In this document: positions 8,957-18,497 of the stretch, in pieces
How positions within the stretch are numbered: position 1 is the stretch's first letter
Layout: every line of letters starts with the position of its first letter
NCBI GenBank assembly: GCA_002435865.1
Contig: DIWV01000004.1
Span: forward strand, 34,573 to 98,572
DNA from: Cloacimonetes bacterium UBA6097
GTDB taxonomy: Bacteria; Cloacimonadota; Cloacimonadia; Cloacimonadales; Cloacimonadaceae
Reading direction: 5' to 3'
Length of the DNA stretch: 64,000 nt
Notes under the pieces: model-generated
Told to the model about the DNA's origin: nothing
Seen by the model: only the letters and a program-made list of their open reading frames with translations
Databases searched by the model: none
Made by a program: the position numbers and the translations under genes

Positions 8957-9820
8957 TTGATACAGAAGAAACCACAGAATCCGGTCAAAGTAATGACTAA
9001 AGCTATAAGCAGAAGCAAAATAAAGAACTACGCTCCCAAAATCCCAATCTATCTTGAAAAGAAGAGTTTCATAATCAAGACTGCTGATAATGCCCAGGAG
9101 CTCTATGATGCTCTAAAGCTGCGTCATGAAATCTTTATTGAAGAACTTTTGCACAAGAAAAAGAAATCCGGGATGGATATTGACCATTTTGACAGGAAAT
9201 GTGACCACCTGCTGATTATAGACAAAAGAAACAATAAGCTTATCGGCACCTACCGCATGCAGTCTTCCCTGCATACCAAGAAATGGTATACTGCCACTGA
9301 GTTTCACATGAAGCACATCCGCAAACTTCCCGGCAATAAACTGGAACTCGGACGTGCCTGCGTACATCCTGATTACCGTAACGGAGTTACAATATCTCTT
9401 TTATGGGAAGGCATCCACGCTTATATGCTGGCAAGCGATACCAGATATATGTTTGGCTGTTCCAGCATTAAAACCATGGATAAAGAAGAAATAAAACATA
9501 TATATTACTATCTGAAACAGCAAAACCATATCACAGACGAACATAAAGTCCGACCCCGCGGAAAGTTCAATGTACACGGTTTGCGGCGGCATCTGAGGAA
9601 ACACCCCCATTCACATGGAGTAGTTGAGTCCATTGAAGTCCTGCAAAAAATCCCTTCATTGCTGCAGTCATACCTCAAAGCCGGCGCAAAAGTCTGTGGC
9701 AGTCCTGCTATAGATAAGAGTTTCAGGTGCATAGATTTTCTTACATTGCTGGATGTAGCCGATATGGGCGAAAAGTATCTGCGAAAGCAGAAAAACGCTG
9801 AAACTGCTCAACAGGGATGA
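8957..9820 (+). CDS. olsB: OlsB-like N-acyltransferase (GNAT fold)
   Basis: This protein resembles L-ornithine N-alpha-acyltransferase (OlsB), which joins a 3-hydroxyacyl chain from acyl-ACP to ornithine in the first step of ornithine lipid synthesis. The 287-residue protein has the characteristic opening (LRHEIFIEE, then DxFD and CDHLLIID), the GTYRMQ strand, the acyl-binding LELGRACVHPDYR segment, and the C-terminal block with PSLLQSYLKAGAKVCG and DFLTLLDV found in OlsB proteins. The N-terminal 40 residues are basic and extra. The start is TTG with AGGAGA placed seven bases upstream. The next gene, 30 bases on, is an OlsA/PlsC-type O-acyltransferase, which completes the pair. The acceptor amino acid (ornithine, lysine or another) cannot be told from sequence. 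Confidence 0.78.
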   Translation: MIQKKPQNPVKVMTKAISRSKIKNYAPKIPIYLEKKSFIIKTADNAQELYDALKLRHEIFIEELLHKKKKSGMDIDHFDRKCDHLLIIDKRNNKLIGTYRMQSSLHTKKWYTATEFHMKHIRKLPGNKLELGRACVHPDYRNGVTISLLWEGIHAYMLASDTRYMFGCSSIKTMDKEEIKHIYYYLKQQNHITDEHKVRPRGKFNVHGLRRHLRKHPHSHGVVESIEVLQKIPSLLQSYLKAGAKVCGSPAIDKSFRCIDFLTLLDVADMGEKYLRKQKNAETAQQG

Positions 9821-9850
9821 TGTGCCCTTAGAGTGCGGAACTGATTATAT

Positions 9851-10621
9851 ATGGATTGGTTATATAGATTTATCGGTGTCGTGTTCTGGCTTAAGCTTTT
9901 TTTTATCAGAGCCTGGATTATTAAGTGCTGCACCAAAGACCCTGTTAGGCAGCGCCAAAAACTTTCATGGAATACTACTTACATCAGCAGAGGACTTCTA
10001 AAGCCGTTTGGTCTGAAAGTACATATTGCAAATCCCGAAAAACTGCAGGTTCTGAATTCTGAAAACCACCTTATTGTTTCCAATCATGTTTCCTACACAG
10101 ATATACTGATAATGGCATCATGCCGTCCGTTTGTCTTTATCACATCAACAGATATGGCAGCAAGTCCTTTTTTGGGGGATATTACCCGGCTGGGCGGAAG
10201 TCTTTTTACAAACCGCAAAAAACATACAACACTCCCGGAGGAAATAAACAATTTTTCCAACGCTCTTAAACAGGGATTCAATCTTGTCCTTTTTCCGGAA
10301 GGAACCAGCACCAATGGCGAAACAATCAGGGATTTCAGAAAATCCCTCTTCCAGACATCCATAACCGCGCAAAAGCCGTTATTGCCGATTTGCATCAAAT
10401 ACAAAACCCTCGATGGCGGGCTTATAGAAACCCAAGCTCAAAGAGATATCGTCTGCTGGTATGGTGATATGAGTTTTGTTCCTCATTTTTTCAAACTATT
10501 GAAGCACCAGGTTGAAATTGAAGTAACTGTACTTGATCCTATTCCTTTTGACCCATCTGTAAAGCGTCAGCAGCTTTGTGATACAGTACACAAACTACTT
10601 ATAGCAACCTACCATAGTTAA
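9851..10621 (+). CDS. olsA: OlsA/PlsC-type O-acyltransferase
   Basis: This 256-residue membrane-associated protein of the 1-acylglycerol-3-phosphate acyltransferase family shows the HX4D catalytic motif (NHVSYTD) and the glycerophosphate-binding motif FPEGTSTNG. A hydrophobic N-terminal segment (about residues 7-25) should anchor it in the inner membrane. Because it directly follows an OlsB-like gene, the likely substrate is lyso-ornithine lipid, to which it would add the second acyl chain. A housekeeping PlsC role in phosphatidic acid synthesis is the alternative. The two genes probably form one transcript, with only 30 bases between them. Confidence 0.82.
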   Translation: MDWLYRFIGVVFWLKLFFIRAWIIKCCTKDPVRQRQKLSWNTTYISRGLLKPFGLKVHIANPEKLQVLNSENHLIVSNHVSYTDILIMASCRPFVFITSTDMAASPFLGDITRLGGSLFTNRKKHTTLPEEINNFSNALKQGFNLVLFPEGTSTNGETIRDFRKSLFQTSITAQKPLLPICIKYKTLDGGLIETQAQRDIVCWYGDMSFVPHFFKLLKHQVEIEVTVLDPIPFDPSVKRQQLCDTVHKLLIATYHS

Positions 10622-10707
10622 TTTCTATACCATAACATCACATAGGCAAATGTTAATCGTTTGATATAACCAGCAAATATGCGGATCAGGCAATCTGGTT
10701 GGATTTT

Positions 10708-11271
10708 TTATTTTTCCTTTTGTATACGGAAAGATATCCAACCTCTGGCATCCCAACCGTAATCAGGTACATATGCGACCACTTCATTTGAATTTGGGGT
10801 AGTAAATAGGGTATGTGAAACTATGTATTTATCGGCTTCTTCGATTGATGAATTATTAAAAATCCTAAGATAGACTTTATCGCCTTGCCATGCATCTTGA
10901 TTTTTACCAGGTGGAAAAAAATTTATTCCATTCATTGTCCAGAAATGGCTAATTGTAAAATGAAGTCCTTGAGAAGATTGCAAATGAGATGGATGATTGA
11001 TTAAAATGTCGTCTCCAGTTGGATTGCCTTCGTTATCTAGCGGACTAATAATACTATCGCCTCCGTCTTTGTATAATTGTATGAGCCATCGACCTTTTTC
11101 CGGTACTTTGACAAACGCTACCGGATAATCAGGCTTTTCCTTCAAAATAAGCTTCAGGGTTTGAGTTGTGTCACCCTTAGCAGCAATTTCACGAAATAAA
11201 ACTGTTGTGTTGATAGCAGCTATAGTCCCAACTAATAATTGAGCTAATATGAGTAAAAAGTATAACTTCAT
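10708..11271 (-). CDS. Hypothetical exported protein
   Basis: No family is recognised. The start is placed at the ATG at 11271, which has GAGGTAAC just upstream and opens directly into a signal peptide (MKLYFLLILAQLLVGTIAA); the upstream in-frame ATG at 11361 would add 30 unlikely residues. The mature part, about 165 residues, has repeated strand-like stretches (GRWLIQLYKDGG, HFTISHFWTMNG, DKVYLRIFNNSS) and is probably all-beta and periplasmic or surface located. It is transcribed away from the efflux operon and shares its upstream region with it. Confidence 0.7.
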   Translation of the reverse strand: MKLYFLLILAQLLVGTIAAINTTVLFREIAAKGDTTQTLKLILKEKPDYPVAFVKVPEKGRWLIQLYKDGGDSIISPLDNEGNPTGDDILINHPSHLQSSQGLHFTISHFWTMNGINFFPPGKNQDAWQGDKVYLRIFNNSSIEEADKYIVSHTLFTTPNSNEVVAYVPDYGWDARGWISFRIQKEK

Positions 11272-11482
11272 TGTTACCTCGCAATTCCATTTGTAATATT
11301 GTCTATATAATATCTGCGACAGTTGATTTGTCAATAGATAACTTATTCTGGTTTTGTTCATAATACACTCAAAAACTTTGTTAACTGCAATTTCCCTTCA
11401 ATTACAAGAAATTGCTTGCCATATTTACCTGATTCATTAAATTAATGTTACAAATGGAGAAAATAACCATGAGAGAACACAG

Positions 11483-12814
11483 ATGAATAAAAAAGTACTG
11501 TTATTGATTCTGATGCTTGGCGCATGTCTTTTAAGCGCTCTTACCCTGCAGGAAGCAAAGGAACTGGCTTTACGGAACAACTCCAGGTACCTTGCCCAGA
11601 AAGCTGCTTATGAATCTGCCAAATGGAGCAGACAGCAGGCTTTGAGCGGTTTGTTTCCCTCACTAACTGCCAGCGGTAGTTATGTTTATCAGGACCCTGC
11701 CGTTGTAGTTAATACCGGGGCATCAGGCTATACTCTCAATCACGACTCGCGCAGTGCTGCTCTCACTCTTTCCCAGCCGCTTTTTATGGGTGGAAAACTC
11801 TGGCAGGCATACAAAATAAGCAGTGTAAGCGCTGAAATGTCGAGATTGAACCTGGAAAACCAGCGTCTGAGCATCCTGAACGAAGTGGAGAGCAAGTTTT
11901 ACAACGTTTCACAGTTAAAGGATTTGCTGGCAATTAGTGAAAAGGACCTGGCAAACACCAGACAAAACCTTAATATCACTGCTGCCCGTTATGAAAATGG
12001 GGTTCTATCCCAGGCAGACTATCTGAAGATGAGTTCCAAAGCTGCATCCAAAGAAGTAGCATTAATACAATCACAGACTGCGCTTGAGCTGGCCAAACAG
12101 GATTTATTCAGCTTCCTGGGTTTGACTGAAACAGTTGAACTGCAAGCAATTGAGCCATTATATGAACAAACTGAACTGGGTACATTTGCCGAATATAATA
12201 CCCAGCAGACAAAGGCTTTTTCCCAAAAAGCAGAACAGGTGTCTGCCAGTGAAAACCTTAATCTGAAAACCGCTGAAGCTTCTGTACACCTTTCAAAAAA
12301 GGCATACAGTATTGCCAAAGGTAATTTCCTGCCGACAGTTCTGCTTTCTGCCAGCCGTTCGTACAGGGAAAACGGAATGGACCGTTATGAATTTGATGCC
12401 ACAAATACTATTGCCTTAACCGCATCAGTCTCCTTACTCCCTTTATGGAATAATTACTCGGGCTCGCGCAAGGCGTATTATGATGTTCAGAAAAGCGAGC
12501 AGGATTTCAAGACTGCATCCGACGGCATTAACCTTGCCGTTAAAGCTGCAGCATTCAATCTTATAAGTTCTGCCCGGCAGGTAAAAGCAGCGGAAATTGC
12601 ACAGCGTTATGCTGAACAGACTTATCAGCAGATGCAGGAACGCTTCCGCAATAACATGATTTCCACTACTGAAATGCTTGATGTGGAAATAATGCTGGCA
12701 TCTGCACAAACAGGACTAACTAATGCTATGTATTCTTATCTTAAAGCCAGGTCATCACTTTTGCAGGCTTTGGGAACTGATGATAAAAATGTTTTAAACT
12801 CCCTGATGGAATAA
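11483..12814 (+). CDS. TolC-family outer membrane efflux protein
   Basis: This is the outer-membrane channel of a tripartite efflux pump. The 443-residue protein has a signal peptide (about residues 1-18), then two repeats rich in long alpha-helices separated by beta-strand segments, as in TolC. The opening LTLQEAKELALRNN and the phrase YENGVLSQADYL are typical of the family. It is the first gene of an operon with the adaptor 11 bases on and the RND pump just after it, so the three products should assemble into one complex. The cargo is unknown. Confidence 0.92.
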   Translation: MNKKVLLLILMLGACLLSALTLQEAKELALRNNSRYLAQKAAYESAKWSRQQALSGLFPSLTASGSYVYQDPAVVVNTGASGYTLNHDSRSAALTLSQPLFMGGKLWQAYKISSVSAEMSRLNLENQRLSILNEVESKFYNVSQLKDLLAISEKDLANTRQNLNITAARYENGVLSQADYLKMSSKAASKEVALIQSQTALELAKQDLFSFLGLTETVELQAIEPLYEQTELGTFAEYNTQQTKAFSQKAEQVSASENLNLKTAEASVHLSKKAYSIAKGNFLPTVLLSASRSYRENGMDRYEFDATNTIALTASVSLLPLWNNYSGSRKAYYDVQKSEQDFKTASDGINLAVKAAAFNLISSARQVKAAEIAQRYAEQTYQQMQERFRNNMISTTEMLDVEIMLASAQTGLTNAMYSYLKARSSLLQALGTDDKNVLNSLME

Positions 12815-12825
12815 ACGGAGGAAGA

Positions 12826-13863
12826 ATGAATTTTAAAAAAATCGCATTATTATTAATAACAGCATCAGTAATGATAGCTGCTTGTAATAAAAGCAATTCC
12901 ACCCCTGATAAAAAACCTGTCCGCGATGACAAGCAGCCTGTTATGATAGAAGTTTTGCAGCCCAGAACACTGAACGAGTATATAACAGTTTCGGGCAAAC
13001 TGGAAGGAGCCACCGATGTTTCCATGTCGAGTGAAACTTCCGGTCGTATTCTGCAGTTGTACAAAAAGCTTGGAGATAAAATTAACAAAGGTGAAAAGAT
13101 TGGGATGGTTGATAATGAAATCTACCGCATCAGGAAAGAGCAGGCAGAAGCGGCCCTGGAAACATCTCAGCTTAATCTGACCACATCAGAAAATCTTTTT
13201 GTTTCTAAAGCCATTTCACAAGTTGAATACAACAGTGCTCTGGCAGCTTTTAAGGGCGCAAAAGCCAATCTGGAGTCTGCAGTCCAGGCTTTTGATAATT
13301 CATATCTAACTGCTCCGGAATCTGGAGTTATTTCTAATCTGATGGTTAGTGTCGGTCAGTTTATCAATTATGGGACTCCCGTAGCTTTTATAACAAACGA
13401 TAACGTTTTGATTATCAAAACAGGTGTAGGAGAAAGCCAGGTTAGTAAAATCAGGCAGGGGCAGCAAGTAAATATTTTTGCTCCCGGAAAGGACGAACCT
13501 GTAAAAGGTTTTATCAAAGGTTATGGTATCAGACCTTTGCCCAATACCGCTAATTATCCTGTAGAAATCCAGTTAAGCAATGCTTCAGGACTTCTGCCCG
13601 GAATGGTGGTTACTGCGAGGATTCTGAGCGGAACCTATAAAACTCAGCTTTTTACATCAATCAATAATATTATCAAAGAATACGACCGCAATTATATCTA
13701 TGTTGTTAATGACAAAGATGTTGCAGTCCGCAGAGAAGTTGTTCTTGGTAACATCATCGGAGAAGATGTAATTATCCTATCAGGAGTAGATGTCGGAGAT
13801 AGAATAGTAGTAAGCGGAATGGAAAACCTGGAAGACGAAACACCAGTCCAAATCAGGAGCTAA
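12826..13863 (+). CDS. RND efflux periplasmic adaptor lipoprotein
   Basis: This membrane fusion protein (HlyD/AcrA family, 345 residues) links the inner-membrane RND pump to the TolC channel. A lipobox is visible in the signal peptide (VMIAAC, lipidated at about residue 20), so it should be anchored in the inner membrane by lipid. The barrel-sandwich (lipoyl-like) halves flank a helical hairpin at about residues 100-160 (QAEAALETSQLNL, AKANLESAVQAF), followed by a beta-barrel and a membrane-proximal domain. A GGAGGA ribosome site precedes the ATG. It lies between the TolC and RND genes, with one base between its stop and the RND start. Confidence 0.93.
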   Translation: MNFKKIALLLITASVMIAACNKSNSTPDKKPVRDDKQPVMIEVLQPRTLNEYITVSGKLEGATDVSMSSETSGRILQLYKKLGDKINKGEKIGMVDNEIYRIRKEQAEAALETSQLNLTTSENLFVSKAISQVEYNSALAAFKGAKANLESAVQAFDNSYLTAPESGVISNLMVSVGQFINYGTPVAFITNDNVLIIKTGVGESQVSKIRQGQQVNIFAPGKDEPVKGFIKGYGIRPLPNTANYPVEIQLSNASGLLPGMVVTARILSGTYKTQLFTSINNIIKEYDRNYIYVVNDKDVAVRREVVLGNIIGEDVIILSGVDVGDRIVVSGMENLEDETPVQIRS

Positions 13864-13864
13864 G

Positions 13865-16800
13865 ATGTTTTCTGTTGCTGAAACTTCAATCAAGAATTCT
13901 ATCTTAATAAACATGCTTACTGTGGCAATCCTTATCTTTGGATTGGTTTCCATGATAAGCTTGCCCAGAGAAGAATATCCGGCCATTGATTTTGGCAGTG
14001 TTTTGGTGATTGTACCTTATCCGGGGATTTCACCCCAGGAAATAGAACAACTTATTGTCACAAAGATAGAAAGTGCTATCACTGATATTGACGGAATTGA
14101 TTATATTTCAAGTACTTCAGAAGAAGGCAGAGCTACAATCAGAATAGCTTTTGAAGTCAGCAAAGACCCGGAACAAGCTTTTACTGATGTCAATAATGAG
14201 TTGGCAAAAGTAACTGATCTTCCCAACGATGCGCTTGATCCTATTGTTATCAGGCTTAATATGCGTGAAGTTAATCCTATTGCACAACTTGTTGTCGGCG
14301 GGGATTTCTCGCCAGGTTCACTTAGAACGATAGCAGAAAACCTGAATGATGGTATACTTAATATTGATAACATTTCCAAATCAGATATCCTGGGTACCCG
14401 TGACAGAGAAATCTGGATAGATGCCGACCAGGCAAAACTTGATGCTTACGGTATTACTCTCAGTGATTTAACATCTGCAGTCCAGGGGAGAAACCTGAAC
14501 CTGCCGGGTGGAAAATCAAGCTTTGGTAAAATCGAATTTCTGGTCAGAACTCTGGGTGAATTTGACAACACAGAACAGGTTGCCAGTATGATTGTGCAGT
14601 CTGATCCCAATGGCAGAGCTATACGGATTTTAGATGTTGCTGCTGTAAGGGATACTTTGCAGAGACCCCAAACAATTGCCCGGCTTAATGGAAAAACTAG
14701 TGTCAGTTTGCTAATTTACAAAAAAGCAGAAGGCAATATAGTAAAAGTTATGAAAGATGTCAGGGCTTATGCTGCAGAGTTTGAAAAGAGCGTCCCCGGA
14801 GCGAATATCAGTATTCGTAATGATGGTTCTATAGATGTAAAAAACGGTCTTAACGCTTTGGGAAGAAATGCTCTATTGGGAATCCTGCTTGTCTTTATTA
14901 TGCTTCTTGTTTTTTTGGGTTGGAGAAATGCATTGCTGGCTTCTTTTGGTATTCCCCTTAGTATTTTTATTGCTTTTATTTTGTTGCCTTATTTTGATAT
15001 AACTCTTAATAACCTGACAATTTTTGGTATGATTATTGTAGTCGGCATGGTAGTTGACAATGCTGTCGTTGTTCTTGAAAACACACATCGATACAGGGAA
15101 ATGGGCTATTGCCACAAAGATTCTATTGTAATGGGCGTAGACCAGGTGATAATGCCTGTTTTTGCTTCCACATTAACTACTGTTGCTGCTTTTTTACCAC
15201 TCCTGCTGATGCAGGGTGTATTAGGGAAGTTTTTGGGTGTTATGCCTGTGGTTGTTACTATTGCTCTGTTGGGTTCATGGTACCAAAGCATGGTTGTTTT
15301 ACCCAATAATATATGGCAGTTTGGCAAAAACATAGAGTCAGACAGTAAACGTACAACAAAGTTAATTTCTCCTTTAGTTAAACTATACCAGAAGATTATT
15401 GTCAAGGTACTGAAACACAGAGCTATAACAATATGGGGAATAATCATAATCCTGATATTATCAATCGGGGTCATGGGAACAGGGCTAATCAAGTTTGAAT
15501 TCTTTCCATCTACCCTGTCCCAAACTTTTGGCATAGCTATACAGACACCGCTTGGAACTAATCTGGATGAAACAGAGAAAGTTGTTAAAAAGGTAGAAGA
15601 ACAGATTCTTAACCTCAAGGAAAAAAATGATATTGATTTCATTGTCAGCACCGTAGGTTCCATTGGCAACGAAGGCAGGCAGGATATCAAATCCAGTAAT
15701 GCTCAAATCAGTGTTGATTTGATAGACATTGATAAAATGCAATACACACATGACCAGATAAAGGCTTCAATCCGCAAAATTCTTGAAAAAACTCCCGGTA
15801 TTTATACTTACAGATTTAAACAACCGCGCTCTGGTCCTCCGGTAGGCAATGATGTGGAAATTCGTGTTAAAGGCGAAAACCTGCAAAGACTTGCGTTTAT
15901 CTCCGATGTTATCCAGGATAACCTGAAGAAAATACCCGGTGTTGTGGATATTGATGACAGCTTTGACAGTGGTAAAAAAGAAATACGTATCATTCCTGAA
16001 TTGGATAAACTTGCCATGTACGGACTTACTGTTGCCCAGGTTGCAGGAACTGTCAGAACCGCAAGTTATGGTACAGAAGCTTCCAAATTCAGAGGCAGCG
16101 GAATTGATGAATTTGCTATAATTGTAAAACTGGACGATAAATACACACAGGATCTGGAAATCCTCAAAGGACTTAAGGTTCGTACACGTTACGGAGACCT
16201 TGTCGCTATCAGGGATTTAGCTGATTTTGAAATTGTCAGCAGCCTGTCCAAAATTGAACACCGCGATAAGAAAAGAGTGGTAACAATAACCGGTGCAGTT
16301 GCTAAATATAATGATAACGGCAAGACACGTAAACGCACACCTTCTGAAGTGGTGACAGCTCTAATGGGAGACAAACTCAAGAACACACAGGGTTTACTTG
16401 GCAGTTTTGAAAAACGCTTCCCTGGTTATACTATAGAATTTGGCGGAGTCCAGGAAGAACAACGCAAATCCTATACATCACTGTTTTCGGCTTTTCTGAT
16501 TGCTCTTTTGATTATTTATACTATCCTGGCTTCGCAATTCCGTTCCTATGTGCAGCCATTGATTGTCATGATGACAATTCCCTTTGGTTTTATTGGCGTG
16601 ATGATTGGACTCATTGTGACCGGACTTCCTTTCTCAGTAAATACTTTGATATCAGTAATTGCATTGTCCGGAGTTGTTGTTAATAATGCCATCCTGCTGA
16701 TAGACTTTATTAACCAGGAACGTGAAAAAGGCACAGACCGCTGGCATGCAATTATTAACAGTGGTTCTTTACGTTTGAGACCAATTATTATGACAACAGG

Positions 16801-17074
16801 AACTACTATTGCCGGCATGCTGCCATTGGTATTCAGCAGCAGTCCCAGCACTCAGGCATGGCGTCCTTTGGCTGTAAGTTTTACTTTCGGATTGACATTT
16901 GCCACTTTCCTGACTCTGTTTATCATCCCGGTTATTTATTCCATGGTAGACAGCTTCTTCAGCAAATTACACATGACCCGTTTTAAAGAGCACAGCAAAT
17001 TTGACGAAGTAATTGAGTGTAAAGATAAAAATGTACCATTACCTGAAAGCGAAATACCGGAAAAACCTGAATAA
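13865..17074 (+). CDS. RND multidrug efflux transporter (HAE1 family)
   Basis: This 1069-residue inner-membrane proton-driven pump of the AcrB type has the family layout: one membrane segment, a large periplasmic loop (about residues 35-330), a block of membrane segments, a second loop and a second block. The fourth membrane segment contains the aspartate of the proton relay (VGMVVDNAVVVLEN). Length and order are normal for the hydrophobe/amphiphile family. The protein ends in an acidic and proline-rich tail (LPESEIPEKPE). Regulation is not evident, since no TetR-type repressor lies nearby. A strong terminator follows. Confidence 0.95.
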   Translation: MFSVAETSIKNSILINMLTVAILIFGLVSMISLPREEYPAIDFGSVLVIVPYPGISPQEIEQLIVTKIESAITDIDGIDYISSTSEEGRATIRIAFEVSKDPEQAFTDVNNELAKVTDLPNDALDPIVIRLNMREVNPIAQLVVGGDFSPGSLRTIAENLNDGILNIDNISKSDILGTRDREIWIDADQAKLDAYGITLSDLTSAVQGRNLNLPGGKSSFGKIEFLVRTLGEFDNTEQVASMIVQSDPNGRAIRILDVAAVRDTLQRPQTIARLNGKTSVSLLIYKKAEGNIVKVMKDVRAYAAEFEKSVPGANISIRNDGSIDVKNGLNALGRNALLGILLVFIMLLVFLGWRNALLASFGIPLSIFIAFILLPYFDITLNNLTIFGMIIVVGMVVDNAVVVLENTHRYREMGYCHKDSIVMGVDQVIMPVFASTLTTVAAFLPLLLMQGVLGKFLGVMPVVVTIALLGSWYQSMVVLPNNIWQFGKNIESDSKRTTKLISPLVKLYQKIIVKVLKHRAITIWGIIIILILSIGVMGTGLIKFEFFPSTLSQTFGIAIQTPLGTNLDETEKVVKKVEEQILNLKEKNDIDFIVSTVGSIGNEGRQDIKSSNAQISVDLIDIDKMQYTHDQIKASIRKILEKTPGIYTYRFKQPRSGPPVGNDVEIRVKGENLQRLAFISDVIQDNLKKIPGVVDIDDSFDSGKKEIRIIPELDKLAMYGLTVAQVAGTVRTASYGTEASKFRGSGIDEFAIIVKLDDKYTQDLEILKGLKVRTRYGDLVAIRDLADFEIVSSLSKIEHRDKKRVVTITGAVAKYNDNGKTRKRTPSEVVTALMGDKLKNTQGLLGSFEKRFPGYTIEFGGVQEEQRKSYTSLFSAFLIALLIIYTILASQFRSYVQPLIVMMTIPFGFIGVMIGLIVTGLPFSVNTLISVIALSGVVVNNAILLIDFINQEREKGTDRWHAIINSGSLRLRPIIMTTGTTIAGMLPLVFSSSPSTQAWRPLAVSFTFGLTFATFLTLFIIPVIYSMVDSFFSKLHMTRFKEHSKFDEVIECKDKNVPLPESEIPEKPE

Positions 17075-17090
17075 TATATCTTCTATAATT

Positions 17091-17122
17091 AAAAAAGCAG
17101 GCGTAAATGCCTGCTTTTTTTT
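17091..17122. terminator. Bidirectional terminator after the RND operon
   Basis: The stem AAAAAAGCAGGC / GCCTGCTTTTTT with a 6-base loop carries a T-run on the plus strand and, by symmetry, on the minus strand. It sits between the RND gene and the convergent gene at 17150, so it can serve both. Confidence 0.9.
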
Positions 17123-17149
17123 ATTTAACATTCTTATAATATAGTTGCT

Positions 17150-17719
17150 TTAAAAAGTAAGTCCTACTCCCACAAAAGGCAGTAAAGGTTTGAACTGCAC
17201 ACTTCCTTCGAGCATAATATTTTTTCTATATAAATACATAGCTCCGATTATACCTGTGCCAAAGGTTACATATTTGCCTTTGACCGTATACACTTCGGTA
17301 TTGGGGTCATTTACTTCTATCAAATCTGTTCTGAGGGCAGTTCCCGTAGCAAAGTAAGGATAGAAATTACGTCCCATGTTGATAATGTACCCTGCCATAA
17401 TTGTTTCGTAAGTATCTCTTACTTCAAGAGCACCAAGAGGTAAATTGGGAGGTATATCATTAGAAGACATGTCTGCTTTAAAGTTTTTTGCTACCGGTAA
17501 AACAGTCTTATTATACATCAATAGCACATGTTTGATATTTATACCAACACCTGCCTGTGACCAATTGGCATGTACAAAAGCAGAATAGTTACCTGTTAAG
17601 GTATCATTCTGCGCAAACATCAGAGGGATTAATTGTGTTAAAGGATCAGACGTCTGCGCAAACAAATTACAAGACATAGCAAACACAAGAATAATAATTA
17701 TTATCAGTGTTAGTTTCAT
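17150..17719 (-). CDS. Exported protein, paralogue of the next gene
   Basis: No named family is recognised. This 189-residue protein has a signal peptide (about residues 1-21) and alternating hydrophobic stretches (SAFVHANWSQAGVGINIKHVLL, written here only in part as family signature AFVHANW) ending in an aromatic residue (GVGLTF), which suggests a small outer-membrane beta-barrel. It is clearly related to the 207-residue product of 17866-18489: both share the blocks VxANWxxxGxGIxIKH, GYIxxxGxxFxPxxAxG, and GKYxxxxTGIIGAxYxxxxxxxLEG in the same order. A GAGGAG ribosome site precedes the start. It converges on the efflux operon. Confidence 0.72.
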   Translation of the reverse strand: MKLTLIIIIILVFAMSCNLFAQTSDPLTQLIPLMFAQNDTLTGNYSAFVHANWSQAGVGINIKHVLLMYNKTVLPVAKNFKADMSSNDIPPNLPLGALEVRDTYETIMAGYIINMGRNFYPYFATGTALRTDLIEVNDPNTEVYTVKGKYVTFGTGIIGAMYLYRKNIMLEGSVQFKPLLPFVGVGLTF

Positions 17720-17865
17720 GATGAGGCTCCTCGGTATCTTTATCTTCTTTGTTTATTACCTTTGTAACTGACGCATTTGTCAAGTCTTTTAATATTTAAC
17801 CCTGTAAAACTACACAGGTGCAGCCAGTGGGATTAATAAGCAGAAACTTAATCATTTATTATTTG

Positions 17866-18489
17866 TCATTTTTCTATTGTAATACTATAACTCCGCTCTA
17901 TGGGTATCATATATCCGATTCCAAGATATGGCATTACAGGGTAAACCTGGAGATTTCCTTCCAGAAAGAAACCAATGCCAATCATATAAAAAGCTCCTAT
18001 TATTCCAGTTGCAGTAGATTTATACTTACCCTTGATAGTATAAACCCCGTCTTCAAAGACCGGATTATCACCTTCATGAATTTCCCAGACTTTTCTGTCT
18101 ATGATAACTCCAGCTGCTGCAAAGGGAAAAAAATCTTCACCCAAATCAAGGATATATCCGGCCAAGTAAGATTGATTTTCATGGAAGGTTTTGTGAATAA
18201 CATCATTTTGAGTAATCACATAATCCATATCCAGATCTTCCTTCAGGTGCTTGTAATTATATCCAAACAAGTCATTAGAATTACGGATAAACAGAGCATG
18301 CTTAATCGTTATTCCGGCTCCCACCAGTTTCCAGTTTGCCTGCACAAAACCGGCATAAGATTTAGTCAGGACTTCATTTACTTCAAATTCATCTGTTTTC
18401 CATTTTGTTACCACATCTTTGTTCTCAGCAATAAGATGCAGGGGAAGAATCCACATCAAACATAACGTGGACAGTAAGATAAATTTCAT
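17866..18489 (-). CDS. Exported protein, paralogue of the previous gene
   Basis: This 207-residue protein with a signal peptide (about residues 1-21) matches the product of 17150-17719 along its whole length. The shared features are the AGFVQANW block, the ITIKHAL block, and the C-terminal glycine-rich strand pattern (TGIIGAFYMIGIG, YLGIGYMIPI). The repeating aromatic and glycine strand pattern suggests an outer-membrane barrel or barrel-associated protein. The two genes are in tandem with 146 bases between them and the same direction, so a local duplication is likely. A strong GGAGG site precedes the ATG. The beta-helix protein gene ends eight bases before this one starts, so they may share a transcript. 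Confidence 0.72.
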   Translation of the reverse strand: MKFILLSTLCLMWILPLHLIAENKDVVTKWKTDEFEVNEVLTKSYAGFVQANWKLVGAGITIKHALFIRNSNDLFGYNYKHLKEDLDMDYVITQNDVIHKTFHENQSYLAGYILDLGEDFFPFAAAGVIIDRKVWEIHEGDNPVFEDGVYTIKGKYKSTATGIIGAFYMIGIGFFLEGNLQVYPVMPYLGIGYMIPIERSYSITIEK

Positions 18490-18497
18490 GGGTCCTC

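Noticed and set aside
9301..9316. parS-like sequence in the olsB-like gene
   Set aside because: AGTTTCACATGAAGCA matches 13 of 16 but breaks the central CACGTG palindrome, so chance is more likely.
17818..18465. Long open frame on the plus strand (215 codons)
   Set aside because: It lies antisense to the 207-residue exported protein, has no ribosome site, no family signature and a low-quality, cysteine-rich composition.
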